A program made the translations under genes and the position numbers. Positions 6,637 to 15,039 of a stretch of 51,711 nt of DNA are shown here, in pieces (position 1 is the first letter of the stretch; each line of letters starts with the position of its first letter). The notes under the pieces are model-generated. The model was given only the letters and a program-made list of their open reading frames with translations. It did not search any database and was not told the DNA's origin. The stretch is taken from contig CALGZX010000028.1 in the NCBI GenBank assembly GCA_937934165.1, positions 1 to 51,711 of the forward strand, written 5' to 3'. The DNA comes from an uncultured Collinsella sp. (GTDB lineage: Bacteria; Actinomycetota; Coriobacteriia; Coriobacteriales; Coriobacteriaceae).

Positions 6637-7716
6637 ATGGCAGATTCCAAACAGGCTCCGCTCGACGCCGAGGCAGCCGCAAAGGCGGCGTTTGCCTCGG
6701 TCCAGAATCAGCCGTTCCCAAACGACATCTTTACGGCTCCCGAGCTTCGTTGGGCTGTAATTGGGTGTGGCGTTATCGCCAACCAGATGGCTCAGTCTCT
6801 CGCCCTTGCCGGCCGAAAGCTCGCGGGCGTTGCCAACCGCACGCTGTCCAAGGCTCAGGCTTTTGCAGAGCAGTATGGCGTTGAGAAGGTCTATGGCACG
6901 GTCGAGGATCTCTACGCCGATCCGGACATTGACGCCGTCTATATCACCACGCCGCACAACACGCATATCACCTATCTGCGTGCCGCTCTGGCAGCTGGCA
7001 AGCACGTGCTCTGCGAGAAGGCCATTACCCTCAATTCCGCCGAGCTTGACGAGGCCCGCGCCATTGCCGACGAGCACAACGTGGTCCTTATGGACGCCAC
7101 CACGGTGCTTCACATGCCCTTGTATCAGGAGCTGCGTCGTCGCATGGATGTCGGCGAGTTCGGCCGCATGAATCTCGCTCAGCTCAACTTTGGCAGCTAT
7201 AAGGAGTACGGCGACCTGACCAACCGCTTCTACAACCGTAGCCTTGCCGGTGGCGCCATGCTCGACATTGGCGTGTATGCGCTCTCCGTTATGCGCCTCT
7301 TTATGGCGAGCCAGCCCGCTGAGGTTGTCTCGCTGGGCAACACCTGTGAGACCGGTGTCGACGTTGCGGGCGGCATTGTCTGCCGTAACGCCGAGCAGCA
7401 GCTGGGTGTTGTGAGCCTTACGCTCCACTCCAAGCAGCCCAAGCGCTCGGTCATCAGCTTCGACAAGTGCTATATCGAGGTCAACGAGTATCCGCGCGCC
7501 GATCACGCGACCATCGTGTGGACTGTGGACGGCCACCGCGAGGAGGTCCACGCCGGCACCGAAGCTTACGCCCTTTGCTATGAGATGGCCGATCTTGAGA
7601 AGGCCGTTGCCGGCGACGACTCCAAGCGCGAGCTGCTGGATTATGCTTCTGATGTTATGGAGCTTATGACCAAGCTCCGCGCCGATTGGGGAGTCGTGTA
7701 CCCCGAGGAGGAGTAA
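6637..7716 (+). CDS. Gfo/Idh/MocA family NAD(P)-dependent oxidoreductase
   Basis: Likely a sugar or cyclitol dehydrogenase acting on a hydroxyl group with a bound nicotinamide cofactor. The Rossmann domain starts at AVIGCGVIANQMAQSL (about residue 40). The catalytic-lysine motif, usually EKP, is CEKAITLN here, so lysine is kept and proline is alanine. The C-terminal domain carries GGAMLDIGVYALS. Length (359 aa) fits the family, with about 35 extra N-terminal residues. Start at ATG after AGGAGG (6625-6630). A DeoR regulator begins 3 nt after the stop, so both form one operon. Substrate cannot be told from sequence. Confidence 0.88.
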   Translation: MADSKQAPLDAEAAAKAAFASVQNQPFPNDIFTAPELRWAVIGCGVIANQMAQSLALAGRKLAGVANRTLSKAQAFAEQYGVEKVYGTVEDLYADPDIDAVYITTPHNTHITYLRAALAAGKHVLCEKAITLNSAELDEARAIADEHNVVLMDATTVLHMPLYQELRRRMDVGEFGRMNLAQLNFGSYKEYGDLTNRFYNRSLAGGAMLDIGVYALSVMRLFMASQPAEVVSLGNTCETGVDVAGGIVCRNAEQQLGVVSLTLHSKQPKRSVISFDKCYIEVNEYPRADHATIVWTVDGHREEVHAGTEAYALCYEMADLEKAVAGDDSKRELLDYASDVMELMTKLRADWGVVYPEEE

Positions 7717-7719
7717 GCG

Positions 7720-8466
7720 ATGCTTGCGGAAGATAGGCTCAATGCGATCGTGTCGATGGTGCAGCAGGCCGGCTCGGTTACCGTGCCGGAACTTGCCGAG
7801 GCCCTGGGCGTGACACCGTCCACCATTCGCCGTGACTTGCAAACGCTCGACCGCGCGCACCGTATCGCCAAGGTGCACGGAGGTGCGACGAATCTGGAGC
7901 GCGCGCACGTGACGCGCGACTTGACGATCAGCGAACGCAGTGATCTCCATAACGATGACAAGGAGCGCATCTGTGCTCGTGCCGCGGCCCTGGTGGAGCC
8001 CGATAGCTTTGTGTATATCGATTCGGGCTCAACGACCCTCAAGCTCATCGAGCATCTTCCGCGTCTCGACGGCGTCACCTATGTGACCGATTCCGTGCTC
8101 CATGCTCAGCACCTTGCTTTGCGCGGCATGCGTACCGTGGTGCTGGGCGGCGAGCTCAAACCCGAGACCGAGGCGCTCGTTGGCCCCGATGCCTTGGCAA
8201 CCCTGGACCGCTATAACTTCAACTGCGGCTTTTGGGGATCCAACGGCATCGCGGCCGAGCAAGGTCTCACCACACCGGATATCGAGGAAGCACAGGTCAA
8301 GCGTATCTCGATGCGCCATACCGCCAAACGCTTCGTAATCTCGGACGCCAGTAAATTTGGCATGGTGGCGCCCGTCAAGTTCGCGGACTTCCGCGACGCA
8401 ACGATTATTACCGCAGGCGAGGTCCCCGCCAAGTACCGGGCAATGGACAACGTCATCACGGTCTAG
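7720..8466 (+). CDS. DeoR family transcriptional regulator
   Basis: Sugar-phosphate-responsive repressor family. The N-terminus (residues 1-57) is a DeoR helix-turn-helix with VTVPELAEALGVTPSTIRRDL and the linker KVHGGA. The effector domain has the expected DSGSTTLKL near residue 95 and the C-terminal ISDASKFG. Length (248 aa) is typical. It follows the oxidoreductase gene by 3 nt with CGAGGAGGAG inside that gene as ribosome-binding site. It probably controls its own operon. Confidence 0.9.
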   Translation: MLAEDRLNAIVSMVQQAGSVTVPELAEALGVTPSTIRRDLQTLDRAHRIAKVHGGATNLERAHVTRDLTISERSDLHNDDKERICARAAALVEPDSFVYIDSGSTTLKLIEHLPRLDGVTYVTDSVLHAQHLALRGMRTVVLGGELKPETEALVGPDALATLDRYNFNCGFWGSNGIAAEQGLTTPDIEEAQVKRISMRHTAKRFVISDASKFGMVAPVKFADFRDATIITAGEVPAKYRAMDNVITV

Positions 8467-8491
8467 CAGCAGGGGACGGGCTAAGGCCAAA

Positions 8492-8526
8492 ACCACCACA
8501 AAGGGGCCTGTCCCTTTCGTGGTGGT
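8492..8526. repeat. CCACCACAAAGG palindrome, copy 1
   Basis: ACCACCACAAAGGG and its near-complement CCCTTTCGTGGTGGT flank a core with CCTGT. One extra base breaks the right arm. Located 25 nt after the DeoR stop codon. It belongs with the copies at 9357 and 10161. Confidence 0.75.
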
Positions 8527-8577
8527 GGGCGAGCTCGATGCTGCCGTGCTCGCTGAACGACATTCTAATGAGCGTCT

Positions 8578-9246
8578 CTACAGGATTTCATCTGGGCTGG
8601 CGGGCTTGGTTGTTTTGGGGATGCCGAGTTTGGATGACGCGAAATCGTCAACATTGTCCTTAATTCCGTCTTTGGTGTAGACAGTGACCATATAGGTGCT
8701 GTGTCCGAATTCGCCCTTGTCGCGTGTTGCCCAGGCATCCCAGTAGGCGGCCCCGTTTCGCCCTTTGATTTTTCCGACACGGCGGAGTTCTGTTCGCTTT
8801 AATTTCCGGTTGCTATAGATGGTTCGACCGGCTTCCGCGGTGAGCCCGCACTGTCCAAGCAGCTTGTCGAGGACTTGGTTCATGTGGCGCTCATCGGTGT
8901 TTGGTGCGTAGTCGTAGGCGAGGGTGATGGAGTCGAGTGGCTGGTCGTCGATCAGATAGTTTAGCGCCTGAGGTTCAAGGCAGAAATAGGGGGAGCATCC
9001 GTCGACCTTGCCGAGCAACGGTAACTTGGACTGCCAACTTCCGGTGGGAATTGCATATTCGTAGAACACGCCACGGCAGACAAAGGAGAGCGAGGTGGCA
9101 CGCGAGCCGGCGTCGATCATCCCGCAAAGATCGAAGGGCGAGGCGATACCAAAAGAAAAGGGCGTGATGACGATAAGGAAGAGCATCACGATGGGTATGG
9201 CGAGAATGGCGATGACGTTGCGACCGGTGGAATGAGACGGCTTCAT
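8578..9246 (-). CDS. Hypothetical membrane-anchored protein
   Basis: Not recognised. The 222-aa product starts MKPSHSTGRN, followed by one hydrophobic segment (about residues 10-33, VIAILAIPIVMLFLIVITPF) that should act as an uncleaved anchor or signal. The rest is soluble and holds six cysteines (C41, C58, C79, C84, C129 and nearby), fitting disulfides outside the membrane. The ATG at 9246 has AGGAG 6 nt upstream; a longer frame to 9264 lacks a site. It is convergent with the DeoR gene and divergent from the next gene, and palindromic repeats lie on both sides. Confidence 0.65.
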   Translation of the reverse strand: MKPSHSTGRNVIAILAIPIVMLFLIVITPFSFGIASPFDLCGMIDAGSRATSLSFVCRGVFYEYAIPTGSWQSKLPLLGKVDGCSPYFCLEPQALNYLIDDQPLDSITLAYDYAPNTDERHMNQVLDKLLGQCGLTAEAGRTIYSNRKLKRTELRRVGKIKGRNGAAYWDAWATRDKGEFGHSTYMVTVYTKDGIKDNVDDFASSKLGIPKTTKPASPDEIL

Positions 9247-9356
9247 ATGCGCTCCTCGAGACAAAGATCTGTTGAGGATAGGCAGAAATGGATATGTTCA
9301 GAGAACAATTCAAGTTTAATCTCATGGCGCGAGATGGTCGACCGTTAGCGCCGAAA

Positions 9357-9391
9357 ACCACCACAAAGGTGCCTGTCCCCTTTGTGGTGGT
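9357..9391. repeat. CCACCACAAAGG palindrome, copy 2
   Basis: Perfect 13-bp arms, ACCACCACAAAGG (9357-9369) and CCTTTGTGGTGGT (9379-9391), around the 9-nt loop TGCCTGTCC. It lies between two divergent membrane-protein genes, so it is not in the place of a terminator. Confidence 0.85.
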
Positions 9392-9480
9392 GAGGAGCGC
9401 GCGGCTTCTTTTGGTAATAGTGTTAGCTGGCGGTATCATTAGTGCAGGTGGCGAAGGTTTGCATTGTGGGGTGCTTTGCT

Positions 9481-10152
9481 GTGAGAAGTCCTGCCCGTAT
9501 TGGATTGATTGTTTTGGCGCTTGCGATCACCGTGGTTGGCATGGGTGCTGTCGGCATGGCGTTTCTGCCTGCTGCGGTGACGGAGCCGGTGGTCAAGCCT
9601 GTGACTCAATCAGTCGAACTTCTGACCGGCGATGACAAGCCCGAGACCATTACCGTTGATTTTGATGAGCAACCGGCTGCGCTGGGCATTAGTAATTATC
9701 CACATATTCAGCTTGGGGCTATGCGCTATACCACGGATTCTAGTCTGATCGACAGGGCGTCCGAGCTGCTCAAGGGCAAAACCTTTAAGCGCTGGTATGG
9801 ATATGCGTCCTATCGGGCAAAAGCGAACGACATGGTTGGCGGATGCCGCTCGTCCATCGAGTTAGACACCGCGAATGGTGGCAAGTTATGTGATGTTTCG
9901 TACGATCCTGGCTACGAGGGCAATGAGGGGCCGGGCATCTACATCTTGGACGGCGATGTCGCCTATGTCATGGAGGGCAACCAGGCCGAGCTCAACGATT
10001 TTATGGGTCAGTGCATTCAGGATGCCTATGAACAGACCTGCTTGCCAGACCCGCAGACTGCACGCGATAGTGGGTCTGCCCGTACATGGCTGTTCGAGGA
10101 TGAGATGCCCTGGAACGCCGAATCGGGAAGCACGGGCTCGGCAAGTAAATAG
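9481..10152 (+). CDS. Hypothetical membrane-anchored protein
   Basis: Not recognised. The product (223 aa from the GTG at 9481) has a basic N-terminus and one hydrophobic segment, RIGLIVLALAITVVGMGAVG, followed by an acidic soluble domain with several cysteines. Translation might begin at GTG 9442, adding 13 residues; 9481 is preferred because GTGGGG lies 9 nt upstream and the basic-hydrophobic order then fits a signal anchor. It is not an obvious relative of the protein encoded at 8578-9246. A palindrome copy begins 9 nt after the stop. Confidence 0.6.
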   Translation: MRSPARIGLIVLALAITVVGMGAVGMAFLPAAVTEPVVKPVTQSVELLTGDDKPETITVDFDEQPAALGISNYPHIQLGAMRYTTDSSLIDRASELLKGKTFKRWYGYASYRAKANDMVGGCRSSIELDTANGGKLCDVSYDPGYEGNEGPGIYILDGDVAYVMEGNQAELNDFMGQCIQDAYEQTCLPDPQTARDSGSARTWLFEDEMPWNAESGSTGSASK

Positions 10153-10160
10153 AGGCTGCA

Positions 10161-10195
10161 ACCACCACAAAGGTGCCTGTCCCCTTTGTGGTGGT
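10161..10195. repeat. CCACCACAAAGG palindrome, copy 3
   Basis: Identical in arms and loop to the copy at 9357-9391. Immediately downstream of the membrane-protein gene, where it could also serve as a terminator, although no T-run follows. Confidence 0.85.
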
Positions 10196-10296
10196 TTGTA
10201 TGTCGTTGGAACACTCAGAAAATCTTATATATAGAGACTTAGATTTGTGTATAAAATCGTACAAAGCTGGCAACAATACTTCTCGAACAACGTGAA

Positions 10297-10314
10297 GCCG
10301 CCCCGTAGGGCGGC
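10297..10314 (+). promoter_or_regulatory. GC-rich hairpin in the clpB leader
   Basis: GCCGCCC (10297-10303) pairs with GGGCGGC (10308-10314) around the loop CGTA, 21 nt before the clpB start and just 5' of its ribosome-binding site GAGAGGTG. No CIRCE or HAIR heat-shock operator is visible upstream, so this hairpin is a candidate for mRNA-level control. Confidence 0.4.
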
Positions 10315-10335
10315 CGCCCCAAGAGAGGTGATTCC

Positions 10336-12963
10336 ATGAGAATCGATAAGCTAGCAATGACGTCGCGCGAGGCGCTGCAGACCGCCATGAGTACGGCTGC
10401 CGACGCGCAGGCCGGCGCGGTGGAGCCGATTCACCTGCTGTCCGCCCTGCTCGGTGCCGGCGAGCGCAATATCTCCGTGATTATCGAGCGCATCGGTGCC
10501 GACCCGGCACAACTCGCACGCTCCACACAAGATGCCATCGACCGCGCACCCAAGGTTTCGGGCGAGGGTCAGCAGATGGGCCTGTCCAACGAGCTCGTCC
10601 GCGTCATCGAAAAGGCCGAGAAGAAGGCCACCAAGATGGGCGACAGCTTTGTGGTGACCGAGCATCTGCTGATGGCACTTGCCGAGGACAAGGGCGAGGC
10701 GGGCCGCGTGCTGCGCGATGCCGGCGTGACCAAGGAGCGCATCGAGCAGGTCTACGAGGAGCTGCGTGGCGATGACCGCGTGACGTCTGCTGAGGACAAG
10801 ACGCAGTTTGAGGCACTGGAGCAGTACGGCCGCAATATCTGCGATCTGGCCCGTGCCGGCAAGCTCGACCCGGTCATCGGCCGTACCGATGAGATTCGCC
10901 GCACCATCCAGGTCCTGTCCCGTCGCACCAAGAACAACCCCGTGCTCATCGGTGAGCCGGGCGTCGGCAAGACGGCCATCGTCGAGGGCATCGCTCAGCG
11001 TATCGTGGCCGGCGACGTACCGAGCACCCTGCGCGACCGCGACCTGATCGAGCTCGACATGAGCGCGCTGGTCGCCGGCGCCAAGTACCGCGGCGAGTTC
11101 GAGGACCGCTTGAAGGCCGTGCTCAAGGAGGTACAGAAGTCCGAGGGCAAGGTCATCCTGTTCATCGATGAGCTCCACACCATCGTGGGCGCGGGTGCCA
11201 CCGAGGGCTCCATGGACGCCGGCAACATCCTGAAGCCTGCACTCGCCCGTGGCGACCTGCACGCGATCGGCGCGACCACGCTTGACGAGTACCGCAAGTA
11301 CATCGAGAAGGACGCGGCGCTCGCCCGTCGTTTCCAGACCGTGATGGTCTCCGAGCCCACCGTCGAGGACACCATCTCGATTCTGCGTGGCCTCAAGGAG
11401 AAGTACGAGATCTTCCACGGCGTGCATATCACCGATAGCGCGCTCGTGGCCGCCGCCGACCTCTCCGATCGCTACATCGCCGACCGCTTCCTGCCCGACA
11501 AGGCCATCGACCTGGTCGATGAGGCGGCAAGCCGCCTGCGCATGGAGCTCGACAGCATGCCGGTCGAGATCGACGCCACCACGCGTCAGCTCACCCAGCT
11601 GCAGATCGAGGAGCAGGCACTCATGAAGGAGACCGATGACGCCTCCAAGGAGCGTCTGGAGGCCCTGCGCCAGGAGATCGCCGAGGTCCAGGAAAAGCTC
11701 AACGTGCAAAAGGCCGGCTGGCTCAACCAAAAGAACGCCATCGACCACGTGCAGGAGCTCAAGGGCCAGCTCGACGAGGCCAAGAGCGAAGAGGAGCGCG
11801 CGACGCGCAACGGCGACCTGGGCCGTGCGTCCGAGCTGCGCTTCTCCGTGATTCCGGGCCTGCAGCAGCAGATTCAGGATTCCGAGGCTGCGCTCGAGGC
11901 ACAAAAGCAGCAGGACGGCGAGGGCCTCAACGAACAGGTGACCTCCGATGAGATTGCCGAGGTCGTGAGCGCCTGGACCGGCGTGCCCGTGTCCAAGATG
12001 ATGCAGGGCGAGCTCGACAAGCTCAAGGGCCTGGAGGGCGAGCTGCATAAGCGCGTCATCGGTCAGGACGAGGCTGTCTCCGCTGTGGCCGCGGCCGTGC
12101 GCCGCAGCCGTGCGGGTCTCTCTGACCCGGACAAGCCCATCGGCAGCTTCTTCTTCCTGGGCCCCACCGGCGTGGGCAAGACCGAGCTCGCCAAGGCGCT
12201 AGCCGAGTGCCTGTTCGATGACGAGCGCGCGCTCGTGCGTATCGACATGTCCGAGTACATGGAGAAGTTCAGCGTCCAGCGTCTGATCGGTGCGCCCCCG
12301 GGATACGTGGGCTACGACGAGGGCGGCCAGCTCACCGAGGCCGTGCGCCGTCGTCCGTACTCTGTGATCTTGCTCGACGAGATGGAGAAGGCCCATCCGG
12401 ATGTCTTTAACGTGCTGTTGCAGGTGCTTGACGACGGCCGCCTGACCGATGGCCAGGGTCGCCAGGTGTCCTTCAAGAACACGATCATCATCATGACGAG
12501 CAACGTGGGCTCCAAGGCTATCGCCGATCTGTCCGGTAAGGACGAGGAGGAGATGCGCCATCAGGTCGACGCCGCCATGGCTCAGACCTTCCGCCCCGAG
12601 TTCCTCAACCGTATCGACGATATCGTGGTGTTCCATCCGCTCGGCATGGCGCAGATCGAGAAGATCGTCGACATCCAGCTTGCCGACGTCCGCGCACGCC
12701 TGGCCAAGGAGCGCATGACGCTTGCCATCACCCCGGCGGCCAAGCAGATGCTCGCCGTGGGCGGCCTGGACCCCGTGTTCGGCGCCCGTCCGCTCAAGCG
12801 TCTGGTCCAGCGCGAGGTCGTGGACGCCATCGCCGCCGCCATCATCGACGGCACGGTGCGCGAGGGCGATCAGGTGACGGTCGATGTCGACAAGGACGGC
12901 GGCTTTACCGTCGTGTGCGATAACACGCCGGCGGCCACCTACGAGGTCCCCGACGCCGAGTAG
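10336..12963 (+). CDS. clpB: ATP-dependent chaperone ClpB
   Basis: ClpB is the hexameric AAA+ disaggregase that works with DnaK to resolubilise aggregated protein. The 875-aa product has the double Clp N domain (1-150), a first AAA+ module with GEPGVGKT (206-213) and LFIDELHTIVGAGA, the long coiled-coil middle domain (about 410-530), and a second AAA+ module with GPTGVGKT (609-616), RLIGAPPGYVGYDEGGQLTEAVR-type pore loop and LLDEMEKAHPDVFNVLLQ. The ClpP-binding loop of ClpA/C is not apparent. MRIDKL at the start matches other ClpB proteins. Monocistronic; a terminator follows. Confidence 0.97.
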   Translation: MRIDKLAMTSREALQTAMSTAADAQAGAVEPIHLLSALLGAGERNISVIIERIGADPAQLARSTQDAIDRAPKVSGEGQQMGLSNELVRVIEKAEKKATKMGDSFVVTEHLLMALAEDKGEAGRVLRDAGVTKERIEQVYEELRGDDRVTSAEDKTQFEALEQYGRNICDLARAGKLDPVIGRTDEIRRTIQVLSRRTKNNPVLIGEPGVGKTAIVEGIAQRIVAGDVPSTLRDRDLIELDMSALVAGAKYRGEFEDRLKAVLKEVQKSEGKVILFIDELHTIVGAGATEGSMDAGNILKPALARGDLHAIGATTLDEYRKYIEKDAALARRFQTVMVSEPTVEDTISILRGLKEKYEIFHGVHITDSALVAAADLSDRYIADRFLPDKAIDLVDEAASRLRMELDSMPVEIDATTRQLTQLQIEEQALMKETDDASKERLEALRQEIAEVQEKLNVQKAGWLNQKNAIDHVQELKGQLDEAKSEEERATRNGDLGRASELRFSVIPGLQQQIQDSEAALEAQKQQDGEGLNEQVTSDEIAEVVSAWTGVPVSKMMQGELDKLKGLEGELHKRVIGQDEAVSAVAAAVRRSRAGLSDPDKPIGSFFFLGPTGVGKTELAKALAECLFDDERALVRIDMSEYMEKFSVQRLIGAPPGYVGYDEGGQLTEAVRRRPYSVILLDEMEKAHPDVFNVLLQVLDDGRLTDGQGRQVSFKNTIIIMTSNVGSKAIADLSGKDEEEMRHQVDAAMAQTFRPEFLNRIDDIVVFHPLGMAQIEKIVDIQLADVRARLAKERMTLAITPAAKQMLAVGGLDPVFGARPLKRLVQREVVDAIAAAIIDGTVREGDQVTVDVDKDGGFTVVCDNTPAATYEVPDAE

Positions 12964-13008
12964 ATTTTTGGGACATGCCTTAAAATCTACCAGCCGTCTC
13001 TAAACGCC

Positions 13009-13045
13009 AAGGGCGGCGGATCCAATTGGGTCCGCCGCCCTTTTT
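13009..13045 (+). terminator. Intrinsic terminator after clpB
   Basis: AAGGGCGGCGGA pairs with TCCGCCGCCCTT around a short loop, followed by TTTTT. Confidence 0.88.
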
Positions 13046-13091
13046 CGTGCGACAATCGATGGTGTTAAACACGATTGCACGGCAAGGAGCT

Positions 13092-13292
13092 ATGCAGATG
13101 ATAGACAAGAACAAGACGAACACGCCGACGACCGATGCCGCACCCGCCGCACCCAAGCCTGCGCCTAAACCGGCACCCAAGCCGCGCGACCCCTACATCC
13201 GTGCCGAGAACGAGGACGACGACGGCTACGATCCCTACAGCGATCGCCGCCCCGAGCGCGAGCCGATGTTCGAAGCCGATCCCTGGCGCTGA
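13092..13292 (+). CDS. Small Pro/Ala-rich hypothetical protein
   Basis: A 66-aa product, MQMIDKNKTNTPTTDAAPAA and onward, has a proline-alanine-lysine stretch with repeated PKPA units (residues 18-32) and an acidic, aspartate-rich tail. It has no hydrophobic segment and looks disordered. AAGGAGC sits 2-8 nt before the ATG, which supports translation. Not recognised; no operon partner. Confidence 0.5.
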   Translation: MQMIDKNKTNTPTTDAAPAAPKPAPKPAPKPRDPYIRAENEDDDGYDPYSDRRPEREPMFEADPWR

Positions 13293-13317
13293 GTGCCATC
13301 CCAAAAAGTTTCCAATA

Positions 13318-13384
13318 AGTTGCGGTGAAATAGGGACTGTTTTGCGGTTTGACCAGCAAAAACAGTCCCTATTTCACCGCAACT
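13318..13384. repeat. Long perfect palindrome with AGGGACTG core
   Basis: Two 26-bp arms (13318-13343 and 13359-13384) are exact reverse complements around a 15-nt loop. The arm contains GGTGAAATAGGGACTGTTTT. There is no gene inside. It resembles a REP doublet and belongs in style with the GGGGAC-type palindromes elsewhere in the window. Confidence 0.85.
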
Positions 13385-13408
13385 GCGTTGGGGATTTTTC
13401 TACAGGGG

Positions 13409-13434
13409 GAGGGTAGTCATAAAAGCCCCGTCCC
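13409..13434. repeat. GGGTAGTCATAA motif, copy 1
   Basis: GGGTAGTCATAA (13411-13422) followed by CCCCGT resembles the palindrome at 51428-51457, which shares the same 12-nt core. The arms are degenerate here. Seen only as a two-copy motif in this window. Confidence 0.3.
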
Positions 13435-13546
13435 AAATTGACTGCTCGGGGAGTCGCATTCGAGCTCGGTTGTCCTCTTAGCCACTCGATATCCTTCGGA
13501 GCAATAATAGTGAAAAACTTGCTTAAGTGTTAATCAAGCTACACAC

Positions 13547-13606
13547 AATCTTGCTCTCTAATTAATCAAGAATCAGTATAATTTTGATTAGCTAGAGAGC
13601 AAGATT
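13547..13606 (+). promoter_or_regulatory. Inverted repeat enclosing a TATAAT box before the ATPase gene
   Basis: 22-nt arms at 13547-13568 and 13585-13606 match at 20 of 22 positions, with AATCTTGCTCTCTA on the left and its complement on the right. The 16-nt loop holds TATAAT at 13577-13582. The right arm ends 9 nt before the start codon and includes the ribosome-binding site region. It looks like an operator or RNA switch governing the gene at 13615. Confidence 0.5.
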
Positions 13607-13614
13607 GGAGAATC

Positions 13615-14967
13615 ATGGCATTCAACGACTTGATCGCCCAGAAAATAAAGGACTTTGAACAGCAGGGGGTTCCGCAGGTCTTTGAGCGAGACCTTGATCT
13701 GGGAAACCCACAGGAGCCAAAGCGCGACAACATCGTAAATGTGGTTGTGGGGGCCCGCCGTTGTGGAAAGACGTATCGCCTGTATCAGGAGATGCAGCGG
13801 CTTCAAGGCCGGGGCGTCGAGCTTGACCGGATGCTTTACTTTAATTTTGAGGACGAGCGCTTGCGCCCGTATGAGCCATCGCTGCTGGCGGACGTGCTTG
13901 ACACGTTCTATGCGCTGCATCCTGCTGCTCGAACCGAGGGCGCTTACATTTTCTTTGACGAGATCCAGGAAATTCCCGAATGGGGTGCGTTTCTGCGGCG
14001 TGTAGTCGATACGGAGAAAGCGACCGTCTATGTGACGGGATCTTCTTCTAAGATGCTGTCCTCAGAACTTAAGAGCGAGTTCAGGGGTCGTTCTCTTATA
14101 CGAGAGCTTTTTCCGTTGAGTTTTTCGGAATACGTTCGATATAAGACGGGGAGCGTTTTCGAGCCAGATGCGACCTTTTCCCCAAGCGATGCAGCGCTGC
14201 TTCGACATCATCTGATCGGATATCTTGAACGAGGGGGATTCATCGCGACACTTGAGCAGACGCCCGCAGACGCGATTCAGCTGCTACAGGAATATGCTTC
14301 GCGAACGGTCGCCATGGACGTCGTTGAACGTTACGACGTCAAGAACCCTCGCCTGGCATCTCTGTTCCTGACGCGGTGTATGGCATCTTCGGGACGAGAG
14401 CTGTCGGTGAACAAAGTGTACAACGAGTTCAAGAGCAGGCAGATACCCGTCAGTCGTAATTCGCTCAGCGACTTACTTGAGTATTATGAGGATGCCTACC
14501 TGCTGTTCTCCGTGCCGGAGTTCACGCGTTCGCTGGCAAATAACATGCGGTCTGCGTCTAAGGTCTACGCTGTCGATCCTGCGATGTTTGGAGCATTCTC
14601 TCCCGCATCGGCATTGGACCAGGGCCAGAGGCTCGAGACCGCAGTGTTCAACGCGCTAAGAAGAAGGACTCCCGCGGTGAGGGTCGGATCGGTCTGCCGC
14701 TTGCTGATCAAAGAGAAGAGCAAAAACCATGAGGTGGACTTTGTGGCTGGGGACGCACTTCTCATGCGGGCTTATAGCCTGATTCAGGTGAGTGTGGAAA
14801 TGGCAAGTGAGAAAACGCGCGAGCGCGAAATTGCCGCGCTTGATGCCTCGATGGCCCAGTTCGATCTTGGCGAGTCGGCAATCGTTACCATGGATGAGCA
14901 GGCCGATATTCCATGCGAACACGGTGTGGTACACGTTGTGCCCGCATGGAAGTGGCTCCTTGCCTAA
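13615..14967 (+). CDS. AAA_14 / DUF4143-type ATP-binding protein
   Basis: Member of a large, poorly understood family of ATPases found in gut bacteria. The 450-aa product has Walker A GARRCGKTY at about residues 46-54, a Walker B-like YIFFDEIQEIPEW near residue 115, and VYVTGSSSKMLS sensor sequence, followed by a C-terminal DUF4143-like region ending in a nuclease-like patch (SKNHEVDFVAG, residues 370-380), which is typical of the family. TTGGAG precedes the ATG at 13615. Base composition is lower in GC than neighbours and the gene stands alone, suggesting horizontal transfer. Biological role unknown; defence or toxin-like roles are speculative. Confidence 0.82.
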   Translation: MAFNDLIAQKIKDFEQQGVPQVFERDLDLGNPQEPKRDNIVNVVVGARRCGKTYRLYQEMQRLQGRGVELDRMLYFNFEDERLRPYEPSLLADVLDTFYALHPAARTEGAYIFFDEIQEIPEWGAFLRRVVDTEKATVYVTGSSSKMLSSELKSEFRGRSLIRELFPLSFSEYVRYKTGSVFEPDATFSPSDAALLRHHLIGYLERGGFIATLEQTPADAIQLLQEYASRTVAMDVVERYDVKNPRLASLFLTRCMASSGRELSVNKVYNEFKSRQIPVSRNSLSDLLEYYEDAYLLFSVPEFTRSLANNMRSASKVYAVDPAMFGAFSPASALDQGQRLETAVFNALRRRTPAVRVGSVCRLLIKEKSKNHEVDFVAGDALLMRAYSLIQVSVEMASEKTREREIAALDASMAQFDLGESAIVTMDEQADIPCEHGVVHVVPAWKWLLA

Positions 14968-14982
14968 TCATCTACGAATCGT

Positions 14983-15004
14983 GGGGCCAGGACCTCCTGG
15001 CCCC
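14983..15004. terminator. Hairpin between convergent genes
   Basis: GGGGCCAGG (14983-14991) pairs with CCTGGCCCC (14996-15004) around ACCT. It lies between the convergent genes ending at 14967 and 15040. No real T-run follows on either strand, so termination strength is uncertain. Confidence 0.55.
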
Positions 15005-15039
15005 TTCATCACGGTTGGGGAGCACCATGATGCGCCCGG

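Noticed and set aside
10200..10335. CIRCE or HAIR heat-shock operator upstream of clpB
   Set aside because: Looked for TTAGCACTC and CTTGAGT inverted repeats; neither is present, only a GC hairpin.
13577..13582. Full sigma-70 promoter for the ATPase gene
   Set aside because: TATAAT is clear, but no -35 lies at 16-18 nt; TTGCTC is 20 nt away. Only the -10 box and inverted repeat are reported.
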